From: Vishniacozyma victoriae
Taxonomy: Eukaryota; Basidiomycota; Tremellomycetes; Tremellales; Bulleribasidiaceae
NCBI GenBank assembly: GCA_017654735.1
Contig: JADPYG010000002.1
Coordinates: forward strand, 186,001 to 250,000
Reading direction: 5' to 3'
Length of the DNA stretch: 64,000 bases
The notes beneath the pieces are model-generated. The model was not told where the DNA came from, ran no database searches, and saw only the letters and a list, made by a program, of their open reading frames with translations. Below are positions 1 to 12,584 of this stretch, in pieces; position 1 is the stretch's first letter, and the number at the start of each line of letters is the position of its first letter. The translations under genes were made by a program, and so were the position numbers.

Positions 1-971
1 TTCAAGCTTGAGGTATGTCTACTCTTTCTTCCAATGTGCTGAACGCTGACCCTTAGGTACTGGAACGGACTGTTGAACATATGAAAGACCTCAAGGCAGA
101 AATAATCGAGCTACAAGCTAAAGTAGCTGCCCTCGGAGGGGTCAAGAAGTCTGCTGGAGTCAAGAGATCAACTCAAGCTACCCAGGGAAGTCAAGAGGAA
201 CACCGGTCCAAACAACGTAAAACCACCACTACCTCAACTACACCACCCTCCCCATCCCTATCTCCAGAACGTCAACCCCGTCAACCCCTTCTCTCTGAAT
301 CTCCGGATCCTAACGAGACGGAATCCGAAGCTGGTCTCCCACCTCCCCTTACCGTCGCATCCCGCTCCTCTTCACACCCGTCAATCACTTCATTACTGAA
401 CTCATCAAATCATGCCCACTCGCAAGGTCAATATATCCATCGCCCATCTGCCCCTCCGGAAGCTGCCAACCCGACTCTATACCTTCCTTTCCCCACCCCC
501 TCACCCACTTCGCCTTTCCTAACATACTCCGCATCAAATACTTCAAGCTCGACCGCAATGGAGCCTTCACCGTTCATCGCCCCTTTGAACAACTTTTCAT
601 TATTCGGAGGAGCGATTCCATTCGACCCAAATTCCCCAGAGGTCAGTATGGGAATGAACAGACCTCCACCGGAACTCAGTATGCCACCACCTAAGGGAGG
701 TGAGAAGGAGAAGAGGATCCCATCACCTGAAGAAGCTGCCAACCTGCTTCTGGCATTCTCATCACCTGACACGTTGAGACCGGTTCATGGAGGTACGCCT
801 GTCTTTGCACCTGCCGTAGCGGGTCGACGGGCGACGCTGGATTCAGATGATTTCATGCTTGATGGGGCTGGGACTGGGAGGGGAGGTGCACAGATCGCGA
901 GGGGCCATGGTCATGGACAGTGGTCTAGGGGGATGGTGGGCAAGACGGCCAAGGATTTCTTGAGGATGTAG
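1..971 (+). CDS. bHLH-like transcription factor, C-terminal part (5' truncated by window)
   Basis: Two exons are visible: 1-12 and 57-971, joined across a 44-nt intron (gtatgt...cccttag). The joined start reads FKLEVLERTVEHMKDLKAEI, which looks like helix 2 of a basic helix-loop-helix domain running into a short leucine-rich coiled coil (ELQAKVAAL). This is followed by a basic patch (KRSTQ...KQRK) and a long Ser/Pro/Thr-rich disordered tail, typical of fungal regulators. The basic region and helix 1 would lie upstream of the window. The last 60 residues are Gly/His/Arg rich. The bHLH call rests on one helix, so a bZIP-type zipper is the main alternative. A nuclear DNA-binding role is inferred from this. 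Stop codon TAG at 969-971. Confidence 0.6.
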
Positions 972-1138
972 TGCTAGAGACGAGGGAGATGTCAGCATGG
1001 ACACTTAGATTAGGAGCCTCGCTTTGAACACGAATGTTACGAATTATATGCATAGCTTAGCATGTCATAATCAAACATCCCGACATCTATATACCGGAAA
1101 CACTAAATATATACATAACCAATTGGAGAGAACAAAAC

Positions 1139-4100
1139 CTATACTTGACTGAGAGTCTGCATCTGGACGAGATCGTACTGATGGTCAGCATTTGCGATAT
1201 TAGCAAGGCCTAAAAACTTACATAGGCTCCCTTCTTCTGCAGTAGCTCGGCGTGAGTTCCCTTCTCGGCGACTTTCCCTTCTGCGAAACAGTAGATGATA
1301 TCTGCCTTTTGGATGGTTGATAGTCGATGAGCAATTGCACTAAAGGTCAGCTACATCTCCTTTCAGAATCTTTACTCCGACTGGGGAGAAGAGGACATAC
1401 ATCGTAGTTCGACCCTTTGCAGCTCTATCCAAAGCATCCTGAACAACCTTTTCACTTTGTGAGTCAAGAGCCGAGGTAGCTTCATCGAGAAGTAGGATTT
1501 TGGGGTTTCGAATAAGTGCTCGAGCAATTGCGATTCGTTGTTTCTATCATTAGCTTCTATCTCACTTCTTAAAGAGACTCACTTGACCACCTGATAGTTG
1601 AGATCCTTTACCTCCTACTTCTGTATCGAATCCGTCGGGGAGGGACATGACGAAATCGTACTAATCATTAGCACCAGCATTCTCAATAGAGACTAAGGGA
1701 AGAAGGGGACGTACGATATTAGCATCTTTACAAGCCTGGACCACTTCCTCTTCGGTAACTTGATCCATTGGTTTGCTGGCTCCCAATTTAACGTTAAATC
1801 TGACTGTTCCGGCGTATAAGGTAGGCTCTTGAGATACGAGAGATACATTTGATCGATAACTTCCGACATTTAGGTCTTTGATATCGATACCGTCTAATGT
1901 GACTCGGCCGATGAGGGGATCGTAGAATCGCTCAATCATTTGGACGGTTGTCGATTTTCCACATCCCGATGGGCCTACTAATGCCACACTTTCATTAGCT
2001 TTCTCTCTGAGGAATACGGGAGACTCACAAAGTACCAGCTGGAACGTCTACTGTCAAGTCACGTAGTACTCGAACAGCAGGTCGGGAGGGGTACCTGAAA
2101 TGAATACCTTCCATCCTAATATGTCCTACTACCTTGCTTGTGTCGAGCATGATTCCCTCTGTCGATAAGGCATCAATCTCGGGTTCATTATCGAACAACC
2201 TGAACAACGCATGGGCCGATGATCCAGCTTTAGATGCGTCGGGGACGAAATTAAAGACATTTCCAGCTTGGATAGCAGCGAAGATGACGGAGGTCAAGAC
2301 GGTAAAGAACTCGTTTGTCTTGTATCGTCCGTCGATCAACCATAGACAACCAACGTAGAATACAAGGGCGATAATCAAGAATGAGATACCTTGACTTGCT
2401 GCGTAGAGGCATTGTGATTTCAGGCCGGATTTCATTGAGATTTGTAATGGTTCCTCGAGGGCGTGAGAGTAGATTCGACCAATGTCGTCCTCTCGTGTGA
2501 GGGAGGCGACTGTTCGGACAGCACCAGCGGCTTCGGAAGCCATGTGAGCGGATTTGGCGTGGATCTTCTTCAGTTTTCGATCTTTGAGGACGACGACTTT
2601 GAGTCGGATGAAACCGCCAGAAACGAGTAATGGGATACAAGCAATACCAATCAATGCGAGCACTACTATCAGGCCCTATCCTATACATAATTGAGGAGTG
2701 GAAACTTACGAGGACCGAAACTTAGACCGATGATACATCCTCCAATGAGGGTGGTACAAGACTGGATGATAGTTCCCATAGTAGGTCCAAACAAACCCTG
2801 AACCTTTTGAGGATCTTCAGCCAAGTTGGCGGTAACAGCACCAGTTGAATTCTTTTCCTCGTCAAACCACTCGATATCATGTCGAAGCACCGAGTCAAAG
2901 GCTTTAGTCCTCAACTTGGTGTTGAGTGCCACACCAGCTCGGGAGAAATTGAATGCCTGGAAGAGAATCGAGATACCAGCAAGAATAGCAATGATGAAGA
3001 ACCAGGTACTGTCTATTAGTCTAGCTCAGAAATGTGTCGGGAACTTACGCGTTCTGCCTCATTTTTGACCTCAAAGCCTGAGGGTCTTCAATTTGGAAAT
3101 CGGAAAGAGCGTATCCAAAGACAATAGCGATGCAAGGATAGACCATCCCAGCGCATACCGCACCGATAGTTCCAGAAATATAGAACCATTTCTGATCCTT
3201 GTTCAACATCAATAATCGCTTATACAACCTCATCTGATGGGGAACGGCATCATCTGCAGCGTCCTCCTCTTCTTTGCGAGCAGTAACATCTTCCATAGCG
3301 GCCGAAGCGAGTGATCGGCCGGTAGTCGCCCTGTTGAGACCGGGGAACTTTTCACCCATTGGTGATTCAATTCGCTTTAGAGCGGCGAGTTCTTCGGCAG
3401 TTTCAATCATTGGACTTTCGGCAGCTACGGCGCTGAGTTTCTGGTTGTTTACCAGTTGGGCGTAGGAACTTGATGGATCGGCCAGAAGGGAGTTGTGAGT
3501 TCCTGATTCGAGGATCTCACCTCCGCCCATGACGAGAATCATATCGGCGTCTTTGATGGTAGATAGTCGATGGGCGATGGTGATGGTAGTTCGGCCTTGA
3601 GCGGCCTTGTCGAGAGCGTCCTGTACGATACCTAACATCAGCTCATTCAGATGAACACGAATAAGACGTACCTTCAGACTGAGTATCAAGGGCAGAAGTA
3701 GCTTCATCGAGCAAGAGGATCTTGGGGTCCGAGACGATTGCTCGAGCAATAGCGACTCGTTGTTTCTGACCACCAGATAACAACATTCCCCTCTCTCCAA
3801 CATTCGTATCGTATCCGTTCGGAAGCTTCATAATGAAATCATGACAATTGGCGTCGACACAAGCTTTCTTGACCAACTCAAACCTCTCTTCGTCACTTGC
3901 ATTCTCCCATCGAGACCCGATCAAACCATGTTCAACATTACCCCTGACGGAAGTAGCGAACAGAGTAGGTTCCTGCGAGACTAGACCAATTTGTTGTCGA
4001 AGCCATTTGACGTTCATAGTCTTGATATCGTGTCCATCTAGGTAGATTGTTCCTTGAAGTGGGTCATAGAAACGTTCTGTCAAGGCTACGATTGTTGATT

Positions 4101-5839
4101 TACCACTACCACTAGCACCGACTAAAGCGACAGTTTGACCAGCTTCGAAAGTCGCAGTGTAGTCTCGAAGAATGGGTACATTGGGTCGAGAGGGATAATG
4201 GAATGCAACGTTTTGGAAAGAGATGACACCCTTGACGTGCTCCAATCGCAGACCTTCGTTGGAGGCGGAATCGATAGATGGGATTCGATCGATAGTCTGG
4301 AAAAGCTTGGCGGCGGCTCCTTGGGCTTTACTGATAGCTTGAGCCTCTGGGGCAAGCATGGCGAGCGAGAAGGATCCAATGACGACAGAGAAGAAGACGT
4401 TGATGACGATACCAGAGTTGGCTTGACCTCGGGACACGAGAATACCACCGAAAAAGAAGGCAAGAGCGTAGGCACCGTAAATGGCGAAAACTGATTGTCA
4501 GCATTTTTGTGTCTCTCTCCCACGGAATGTCAAGCTTACACATGATGGCGAGACCACCACCCTCTACGGGAGAACCCTTGGCCTGGACTTTACCAGAGCG
4601 AGCGACGAATTCCTTGTACTTGTCTCCAAGGACTCGAGCGGTGCCAAAAGCTTGAACCGTCCTGATGGAACCGACTACCTCTTCTGCCAGAGTTCCTCCC
4701 TTGGCGACGGCGTCCAAAGACTGCTTGGATATCTTCGTCATTACCACGAACATGAGGGCCCCAAAGACCATGATGACAGGCAGGATAGAGCTGAGAGCAA
4801 GAGCGAGTCGCCAAGACCGGGCATAGGCGAGAGCGAAACCAGTGATGAAAGTTGCGATAAATGAAAAAGCGATAGGAACACGTTCGGAAGATCCATCCTG
4901 GACTAGATGACAGTCGTTCTGGATACGCGTAGCTACCTCTCCAGCACCTAGATCATCGAAGAAGGCGATCTAAAAATCAGCATATTTTCGAAAAATGTCG
5001 AAATTCATGAAACGGTTGAAACTCACCTCTTGCCTCAAGACTGATGCTAGGTACTTCTCTCTGATCCTTTTCGAATTGAGTTCTCCGGTGACTGACCAAA
5101 TGTACATGTATAACCAAGTTGTCAAGAACATGCCGACACCGATTGCTAGGAGGTATAAAGCGTTGTGTCCTGAATCCGTCTTCAATCGAGCTTGGGCCTC
5201 GGCGAGGGCCGAGAATGGTTTTAATCCCTGGGCGATCTCGGTAGTGGTTTGTCCGAATTCGTTGAAAGATTGAGTGAGTCGACCAAAGATGAGGGTCATG
5301 AGTGGTTGCGCAGCACCTGCGGCACAGGCGAAAATGATACCGATGATATTGAAGATCTTTTCGTACCATGTCGCATATCGGTAGAGGCCAAAGAACGAGA
5401 CGGGAGGAACAGCATCTGCCTCTTCTTCCTTCTGTTTATCCTTCTTGTCGTCTTCGTCCTTTTTCGATTTCCTACCAAAGAACCCGTTCTTGGCTTTGAC
5501 CTCGGATTGAGGGGTGATTTTCTCTTTGGTCGAGGAGTTTGTGGAAGACGGAGCGAGTGGTTTCTCGTGAGACCCGGACGCGTTTCGGGATGAGGTCGTG
5601 TGATGGGACTTCTCGTCTTCGTTCAGAGTCTGCGCAGAGACGGTGTTGAGATTGGGGATGATATTGGCGTTACCGACTGCTGATGGGAATGGGAGACCGC
5701 TGTTGATGGTCGCGCCCTCGTGATTGAGTTCTTCGCGAATGACATTTCCAGACGAAGCGCCTGGATGCGCATCGGCCGCACCATCGATGATAGGATCGGG
5801 ATGGCGGGCTGCAGGATTATCCCCGAGAGGAAGAGTCAT
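1139..5839 (-). CDS. ABC transporter, ABCB/MDR full-length type
   Basis: Full-size transporter with the order TMD-NBD-TMD-NBD, split by about ten short introns. The N-terminus ([18 protein letters not shown] at 5839) is a charged cytosolic extension before the first membrane domain ([16 protein letters not shown]...). NBD1 has Walker [10 protein letters not shown], signature LSGGQKQR and Walker [16 protein letters not shown]2 has Walker [10 protein letters not shown] and a second LSGGQ, read around 1590-1600. A Lys/Glu/Asp-rich linker joins the halves near 3230-3450. The C-terminus is [12 protein letters not shown], behind an intron at 1178-1221. Organisation and motifs match fungal MDR1-type plasma-membrane drug or lipid exporters. 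A peptide (Ste6-like) substrate cannot be excluded from sequence. Substrate and location are inferred from the family. Confidence 0.93.
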
Positions 5840-6757
5840 GGTGAGAGAGGTGTTTTCAGCAAGTGCGGCGATGTCGATGCGGTGTATTTTGGTGTGCGAA
5901 TAGAGAGTACACGTATATCAGATGAAATGATGGAGAGATATAAGGTATGATACGAGAGTAAGAAACAGCAAGGGGTATTATAGATGTCAAGTATCGTGCC
6001 AGACAATCTACACGCTGGCGTAAATCGCCCGGCGCCCGAAACCGGTTCCGCGGCTCACGGCTCACGCGGCTCGACTCGATACTCGGCCAACTCAATCAAT
6101 CTATGCACAGGGTCACACTCCTTTGTCGGTAGATCAGCGAAAGGTCTGTTGCCCTCAGAACGAGCCCCTCTGAGTACAATGCCCGTCGAGCTTCAAGTGT
6201 GCTCGCTGGCCTTAGTTTTACAGAACATGGACGATCCTTCAAAATAACATCATACGATTAATTAAGGTTTCCTTGGCGCGTCCCCTGTGTGTATCGCGAT
6301 GGAATTATTAAGGCACGCGCCCTTCTTGACTATATGATAAATCTACAGATGACTTGCATGGGTCCGTATGAGTCCGTCTGTGCAGGCCGGCTCTGAGTAT
6401 GACGTCTTGTAGATTCTCACTTCAGACTTGAGAAGTCACAGGCAGTAATGGTAAGAGAGCGTTGCGCGTAGACGATCCAGCGCGTAAAAAAGCGTATTCG
6501 TCCAGCCTAGCGTCTCAAAACATAATGGCTGAGCAGCTCCTCTTGGAGATTGGTGGCCGGACTGTCCGTACCCGATTCGAGACATCCGAGGCCGACCCTA
6601 AAGCTTACCATCAGCCTCGCCGTGTTTTGCGGGTACAAAACCGAAGTGAGCTGACCGAGGCTATCACGTGGTTTACACGCGAGATGTGCCTGACGAGTGA
6701 CGCTATTGACAGTGGTGAGCTACTTACCTTAGTTAAACTCGTATTCAGCCTAGCAAG
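5840..6757. promoter_or_regulatory. Divergent intergenic region, ABC transporter / SEC5
   Basis: About 0.9 kb between two divergently transcribed start codons, so it should hold both promoters and 5' UTRs. It contains a GC-rich stretch with repeated GGCTCACG-type words near 6050-6075 and a short open frame at 6523-6761 treated separately. I see no other gene. Confidence 0.5.
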
Positions 6758-6761
6758 ATGA
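6523..6761 (+). other. Short open frame overlapping the SEC5 start codon (uORF or upstream exon?)
   Basis: An open frame of about 79 codons from an ATG at 6523 (MAEQLLLEIGGRTVRTRF...). Its TGA overlaps the SEC5 ATG as ATGA at 6758-6761. A possible donor (gtgagc, about 6715) and acceptor (ttcag, about 6748) would shorten it to about 65 codons, ending in the 5' leader of SEC5. I recognise no domain. It may be a leader ORF, a tiny gene or chance. Similarity to related genomes or RNA reads would decide. Confidence 0.25.
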
Positions 6762-9700
6762 GCCGTAGGGATAGAGAGGTAGACGAGGCTGCTTGTACGT
6801 CATATATAACTCAATCAGAGTGCAATAAATGGGACTGAACTGATTCTCAGTGCTCAAGCTGTATGGTATATCCTCCCTTAACCCCGACTCATGGGAGGAT
6901 GTAGATCACGACAAGGAAGGTCCTCTAGCTGGAACATTGACATCTCAAGACGGAGGTATGGCGGACGAGAATGATCCATTGGGTATCCGTGGGAAGCTGT
7001 CAAAGTAGGTCAGCTAGGCCGAGCAGGATCCCAAGCTGATATGTAGGACGACAGGACTGGATCTACAAACTCGTCGGTTCATCCTTTGACTTCTAAGCTG
7101 ATATTGATGATCAGGAGCAGCAACATCTCTCTCATCCAAATCTTTCGACGCAAAGACATTCTTGTCTGCCCACCATCCCGATGCATCTTACAACGATCTA
7201 CGAAAGGGGATCTCGCACCTGGAGAGGGCTATCGAGAGCCGTAGTGAGGCTGTTAGAATCTTGGTCGAGGAGAACTTTGATCGATTCGTTGCTGTGAAAG
7301 CGTCTTCCGAGAGTGTGTCTATCAGCTGCTACGTGTAAGGGAATGACTGACGTGTAGTCGTGTATAAGGATATGAAAGTTGGTTTTCTAGCGGATGACAC
7401 GGACCATGGAACAAGGGAATTGAGGGAGATCTGCAAAGGTAAGTCCATTCTACAATTAATCGGGATAGGGCTGATGAATAGTTGCGGGCCATCGGGCAGA
7501 TCAAGTCTTCCTTCCAGTTCTCGAGAACGCAGTAAAGGCTCAGAAGCTGCGCTCGACTCTAGGAGTATTCGAGAAATCAAAGTTCCTCTTCAACCTTCCC
7601 GGACAGCTAATGGACTCCATAAACGTCGTAAGCTTATTTCACTTCTTGCGAACTTAGCTAAGAGGTAGGGGAAATACGACCAAGCAATGCGAGATTACAA
7701 GAAGGGATCTTTCCTCAATTCATCTAAATCAGCCCAACTCATCCCTGGGCTTCCTGCAAATACCCCCGCACAACAAGCACAACATAAACGGGTCTTTGAT
7801 AAAGTTTGGAGCTCTGTTGAGAGGATCATGAGTGAGATGAGAGTGAAGTTGGATAAGGCTTTGAAGGATCATAATAGGTCTGCAGAGGAACAGGAGAAGA
7901 CTATTGAGTGAGTTCTCGACTGAGGGGAGTGAGAAGAAAGGGTGGCTGATCTGCAGGATATTGATTGAGTTGGAGGGGTCTGATGAACCTGCTTGGACAT
8001 ATCTGGAGTATCAGCATGCTCATATACTGGACACGATGCGGAGCATGCATTCGAAGTCGCTCGAGAAAGTGAAGCGTGAGTTTGGTCTATCTCTATATAG
8101 GGTGATGCTGAGAATAGTCGCTACACGAATATGCGCCGAACAACCTTCAAGCTCAAACTCGCATATTGAATCTCTGAAGAAACAACTCGCTACCTCCCAA
8201 TATCACGTACATCCTACCAATCGTAAGCCGCCCATTTGTTCATTTGGCATATCTGACGAGTAGCTACTGCGGTCGAGGTGGCTTGGATGGAAATTGATAA
8301 ACTCGTCAAAACACAATCTGAATATATCGCGAGGTCCCTCACTGGGTTCTGGAAGATCGCCAAAGCCTGCATGGACGGCAAGTACCGCAAGGTCCGTCCA
8401 CACCCTTTTCATTGTTTCGTTTGAAATGTTGACAGGTAGCGCGACCAATCAGGAATTCTAGCTCCGTCCCGGCGCCCAGCATCAGCCTGTAAATCAATGG
8501 CCCTAGAAGTCATCAAACTATACATCTCCCTCCTCTCTACATTCTTCACTCTCTCTGACCCATCCATCCCTTCAAAGGCCACCGAAGAAGTTCCTTCCTT
8601 CGTCCCTCCTGGAACGACGGTATTGGCCGCTTGTCACTTTGCCGAGAAATTGGTCGAGGATGTTAATGAGGGAATTGGAGAATTGATGGGTGTTGATATC
8701 GGTTCAGAAGCTGGGAATGGGTTGAGGAATATGTTGGATTCATTGAAATGGAGGATGCAAGAGGTGATATCGGCTCTATGGGCCAGGGGTACGTCTCCAC
8801 TTCTGCCAACTTTGTGAGGATTGCGCCAATGATAGATTCAAAGAACCTACATTTCTTGGAAGACTGGCAACCGATCCCCAACCAAAAAGCGACAACTCGA
8901 TACCTCGAATTAATGAACGCATTCCAACTACGCATCCTGACGTCCTCGCGAAAGATTGGGACCAAGATTGAGAAAGAAAGGGAAAGAGAGAGGGAGATCT
9001 TACCTTCGAATCATCGGAAAAAGATTAAAGATTCTTTCGTTGAGAGTTTATGTTTCTTGTTTGATGGGATACTTAGCGGGGCTATGGCTAGTCCTCTACC
9101 TAATAATCGACGGCCTAGTAGGGTATCAGCTTCGAGGGTATTGACCGTCAAGGATATCGTATGTCTTTCTCTACCTCTTCTTCTTCCCTTTCATCCCTCT
9201 GAAGCCCTTACAATATCCTCATGCCATCATTCTTTCGTCGAGATGGTCAAGCTAATCCACAGGAAACAAGATTACTAGTAACCTTATCCAAATTCTATAC
9301 CCTAAAAGAATCAACACTCCCATCCCTCCTCTCAGCAGCCTCGAAGCAATTAGATGCAGACCTCTCGAATGATAGGGAGACGTTGTTACAGGTCATCGAT
9401 AATATGGATCAACTCGTGTTTGAGGAATTTGTCAAGAAGCGTTCGAGGGGTTTGGTGGATGTTATGGAGAATGGGATTTTGAGGGGTGGAGTGGATTGGT
9501 TGAATGCCGGGAAACCTACTGGTGAGTCGCGAGCACGAGGCGCGAGCGGAGCGAGTGCCGAGTGTCAAGCAGAGATTTTCTGAGGAAGCGAGTAGAGGAC
9601 GTCAGATGTACGACGGGACATAAGCAGGAAGGGGAAGAGTGGGACGATCAGGAAGAGGAAACAAAGAAAGGAACAGAAACGCTAACAACCAGAGGTCCGA

Positions 9701-10244
9701 CCATATATGCACAAAACGATCTTAATGCTCGTTGAAGTTCACGCAAAGGTAGGAGATACAGTCCCCACCTCTGCCAGTGGTCTCGTCAATCGAGTCCTCA
9801 TTGCGCTGGTCACGAAAGTGACTGAAGTCGCGCTTAGGTGTTTTCAGCAGGTACCCAAATATGGGACTGGGGGGATGTTGACTGTGAGTCTTTGGCCCTT
9901 TCTCCTCTTCCTCTTCCTGTCTTCTGTTGCTACAGTAGAAGGCCGATCATGGAGATACCTCAGCTCGCTATCGCTCACTCGCTGATTCGCAGGCAACACT
10001 AGAAATCGAATTCCTCCATCAATCCGTAAACCCCTTCGTAACCCCAACTGCAAACGATACATTATCTAAGATATACGATACAATCTCTCAAGCTTATCGG
10101 AGACAGAAATCAAGTGATGATTTCCATAGAGAGTTGGAAGGGTTGAAAAAGTTGTTGGGCGAGAGTAGGAAAGCTACCGGGTTGGAGACTGTTTGTTTTA
10201 AAGTCAAAAAGGATCGGGTTGGGGAGTTGAGAGAGGGCAAGTAG
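6758..10244 (+). CDS. SEC5: Exocyst complex component Sec5
   Basis: Sec5 is a subunit of the octameric exocyst that tethers secretory vesicles to the plasma membrane at growth sites and buds. The start is MSRRDREVDEAA, spliced at GCT T|gtacgt to LLKLYGISSLNPDSWEDV. It is followed by the conserved Sec5 blocks: DAKTFLSAHHPDASYNDLRKG, HLERAIESRSEAVRILVEEN (coiled coil), KFLFNLPGQLMDSI, YDQAMRDYKKGSFL, and DEPAWTYLEYQHAHILDTM. These match the order in human EXOC2 and yeast Sec5. The N-terminal IPT/Ral-binding domain of animal Sec5 is absent, as expected in fungi. Roughly ten introns interrupt the gene. The last exon ends KKDRVGELREGK with TAG at 10242-10244. Start chosen as the only ATG that joins in frame to the conserved N-terminus. 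Confidence 0.92.
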
Positions 10245-10379
10245 GAGTCTGTGATAGCGGAATTGTAGTCGGCGGTAGTACAGTCGTGCTAGATCAGTAC
10301 GAGTGACGCTGTACGATGGGTAGGTAGTGTTGTACTCGATCAATGAAGATTCTGCATATATATACTATTTCCATGAAAC

Positions 10380-12332
10380 CTACTTGGCCATCTCAACAGC
10401 CTTAGAAGCAGCCTCATCCAATCCATCAAACGCATAGATCTTTAATCCAGATTCCTTGATCATCCTAAACTGTTAGCACCCATGTTTAAAGTAGAAAGTG
10501 GAAAGGTAAAAATGGAAGAAAGGTAAAAGACCCACTTCTTAGCTTCGGCCTCTTTGGTACCCTGCAATCGAACGACTAATGGGATACTCATTTCGAGTTC
10601 CTTGGTTGCTTTGATGATACCCTCAGCGATAACGTCACATCGCATGATACCTCCGACTGTTTATCAGTACTTGGTCCCAGTCTCCCTTCTTCTGCCGTAG
10701 ATAGATCGAGACAGATGAAGGAAGGTTGGATGGACGTACAGATGTTTACGAAAATTGACTTGACGTCTTTTGAAGTTAAGAGTAGTTCGAAGGCTTTCTT
10801 GACAGCATCGGCGGTAGCTCCACCACCAACGTCGAGCTAGAAGTCAGCGCGCGAGCGATAGCGAGTGTGATAGGAGCCCTGGCGACCGGGGTGAGGTGTG
10901 AAGCAGGAGGACTTGAAGTCAGGAGCAAGGAAATACGTACGAAGTTAGCAGGAGATCCGCCGTGTAGGTTAAGCACATCCATAGTGGCCATGGCCAAACC
11001 AGCACCGTTAACTAGACATCCGACATTTCCATCTAGCTTGATGAAGTTGAGGCCGTACTGCTTGTCAGCGATCTAATCACAATCGACGCTGGAGGGCAAG
11101 TAGAGATGGACATACCTCGGCAGCCTCGACCTCCTGGGGGTCCTCTTGGGTAGTATCCCTAAGCTTGAAGATGTCTTTTTGTCGGAAATCGGCATTGTCG
11201 TCGAAACCGAATTTGGCATCCATACTGCCTGTCAGCTTTGTCCATGACGAAGGCCTGACGACCTTCAGGTCATGGCTCGGGGACCTACGGCCCCCTCATT
11301 CGACTCACCATAGCACCCGCCCATCATCCATCTCTGCCAAAGGATTAATTTCAATCTGAGTAGCATCCTTCTCCTTGAAGATGGTATACAATTTCCCAAA
11401 TACCTCAGCAGCATTGTTTACACTTTCCTCCTTGAATCCCAATTTCCTAGCTAGGTCCTGAGCATCTTTCTCTGAAATCCCATTCTCAAAGTCCAAAGGA
11501 GTAGTAATGATAGCTTCGGGAGTATCATGGGCGACATCTTCAATGTTCATTCCTCCCTGGTTGGAAGCTACTAGGACGGGACATCCTCTTGCTCGATCGT
11601 TTAGGATGGCGGCGTAGTATTCTTTCTGAGGGGGCATTCGTTCGGCTAGCATTACTGCGTTACATTCTCGACCGGCTGCTCCGGTTTGTTTGGTGATTAA
11701 TTTGGCGCCTAGCATTTTGGATGCGAATTCTTTGGCCTGGGCGGGGCTGAGAGTCAGCGACCTGGCGAATGCAAAGTACGAGGCAGGGAGCGTGAAGAGA
11801 GCCAACAGGCACTATGTCGCTAGTAAAGTAGCTGCCCATAGCCGCAGGGCCTGAAGAAGGGAATGGCGGATATAGAACGAGGACTCACCCATCACACATC
11901 TGAACACCACCCTGGAAACCATTATCGAAATGCCCCTTTCCTCTTCCACCAGCAAGGACCTGAGCCTTGATAACGAGTCCATCGACACCGAAATCCCTTG
12001 CTACTTTTTCTGCTTCATCTGCAGAGAATGCGGGTAGGGCTTTTGGGGTTTGGATACCGTACTGTCATCAGCTTTCTTTTTCTTCTCTTCTCTTCTTTCC
12101 TGTTCTTAATCTTCTCTCCATTTCCCCCAAGTCTTCCCATCTTCTAGATCCTTAGACTGAAAGAGAGAAGACTACGTACAGAGTTCAAAAGCTGAACAGA
12201 CTGGTATTCATGGATAGACAAACTCCTCTTTTGCTGTTGAGCGGGGAATGACTATTATCAGTTCTTTCACCCATACTATAGCAGGACACATACCCTCTGA
12301 ACAGCCCTGACTGATCGTAGTGTTCGTAGCAT
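10380..12332 (-). CDS. LSC2: Succinyl-CoA ligase beta subunit, mitochondrial
   Basis: Catalyses the TCA-cycle step succinyl-CoA + NDP + Pi to succinate + NTP + CoA, together with an alpha subunit. Exon 1 encodes [13 protein letters not shown], an Arg-rich amphipathic mitochondrial leader. An intron separates it from [20 protein letters not shown], the conserved start of the mature ATP-grasp domain. [16 protein letters not shown] is the nucleotide-binding loop, and [10 protein letters not shown] carries the conserved metal-binding Glu/Asn. The C-terminus ends AVEMAK, with the stop at 10380-10382. At least six introns are seen. ADP- or GDP-specificity cannot be read from the visible residues. 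Start is the only in-frame ATG that gives a leader. Confidence 0.93.
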
Positions 12333-12584
12333 TGTATATAGATGGATATAGTATGGATAGATGTACAGTATAGACCGGCAACAAGGAAAGGGAGGAAAGT
12401 GCTTAAACAGTCCCGTCTATAATATAGACTTTCGGATTTACTCGGATACGGTTTAACCATTTACCATATTACTAGGTGGGATTCAGTTTCAAACACGATA
12501 TGCATGCATATAGCTATATCTGGCCCTTTTTGAATAATCTATGGAAAAGCCGGAAGGGTAGGAGTCAATCCGATATGCTATGGC

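Noticed and set aside
4135..4864. Plus-strand open frames of 119 and 127 codons inside the ABC transporter
   Set aside because: Antisense shadows of the transporter exons; no start context, domain or splice support.
12185..12460. 91-codon minus-strand frame upstream of LSC2 exon 2
   Set aside because: It spans the LSC2 leader exon in another frame; the spliced leader reading is clearly better.
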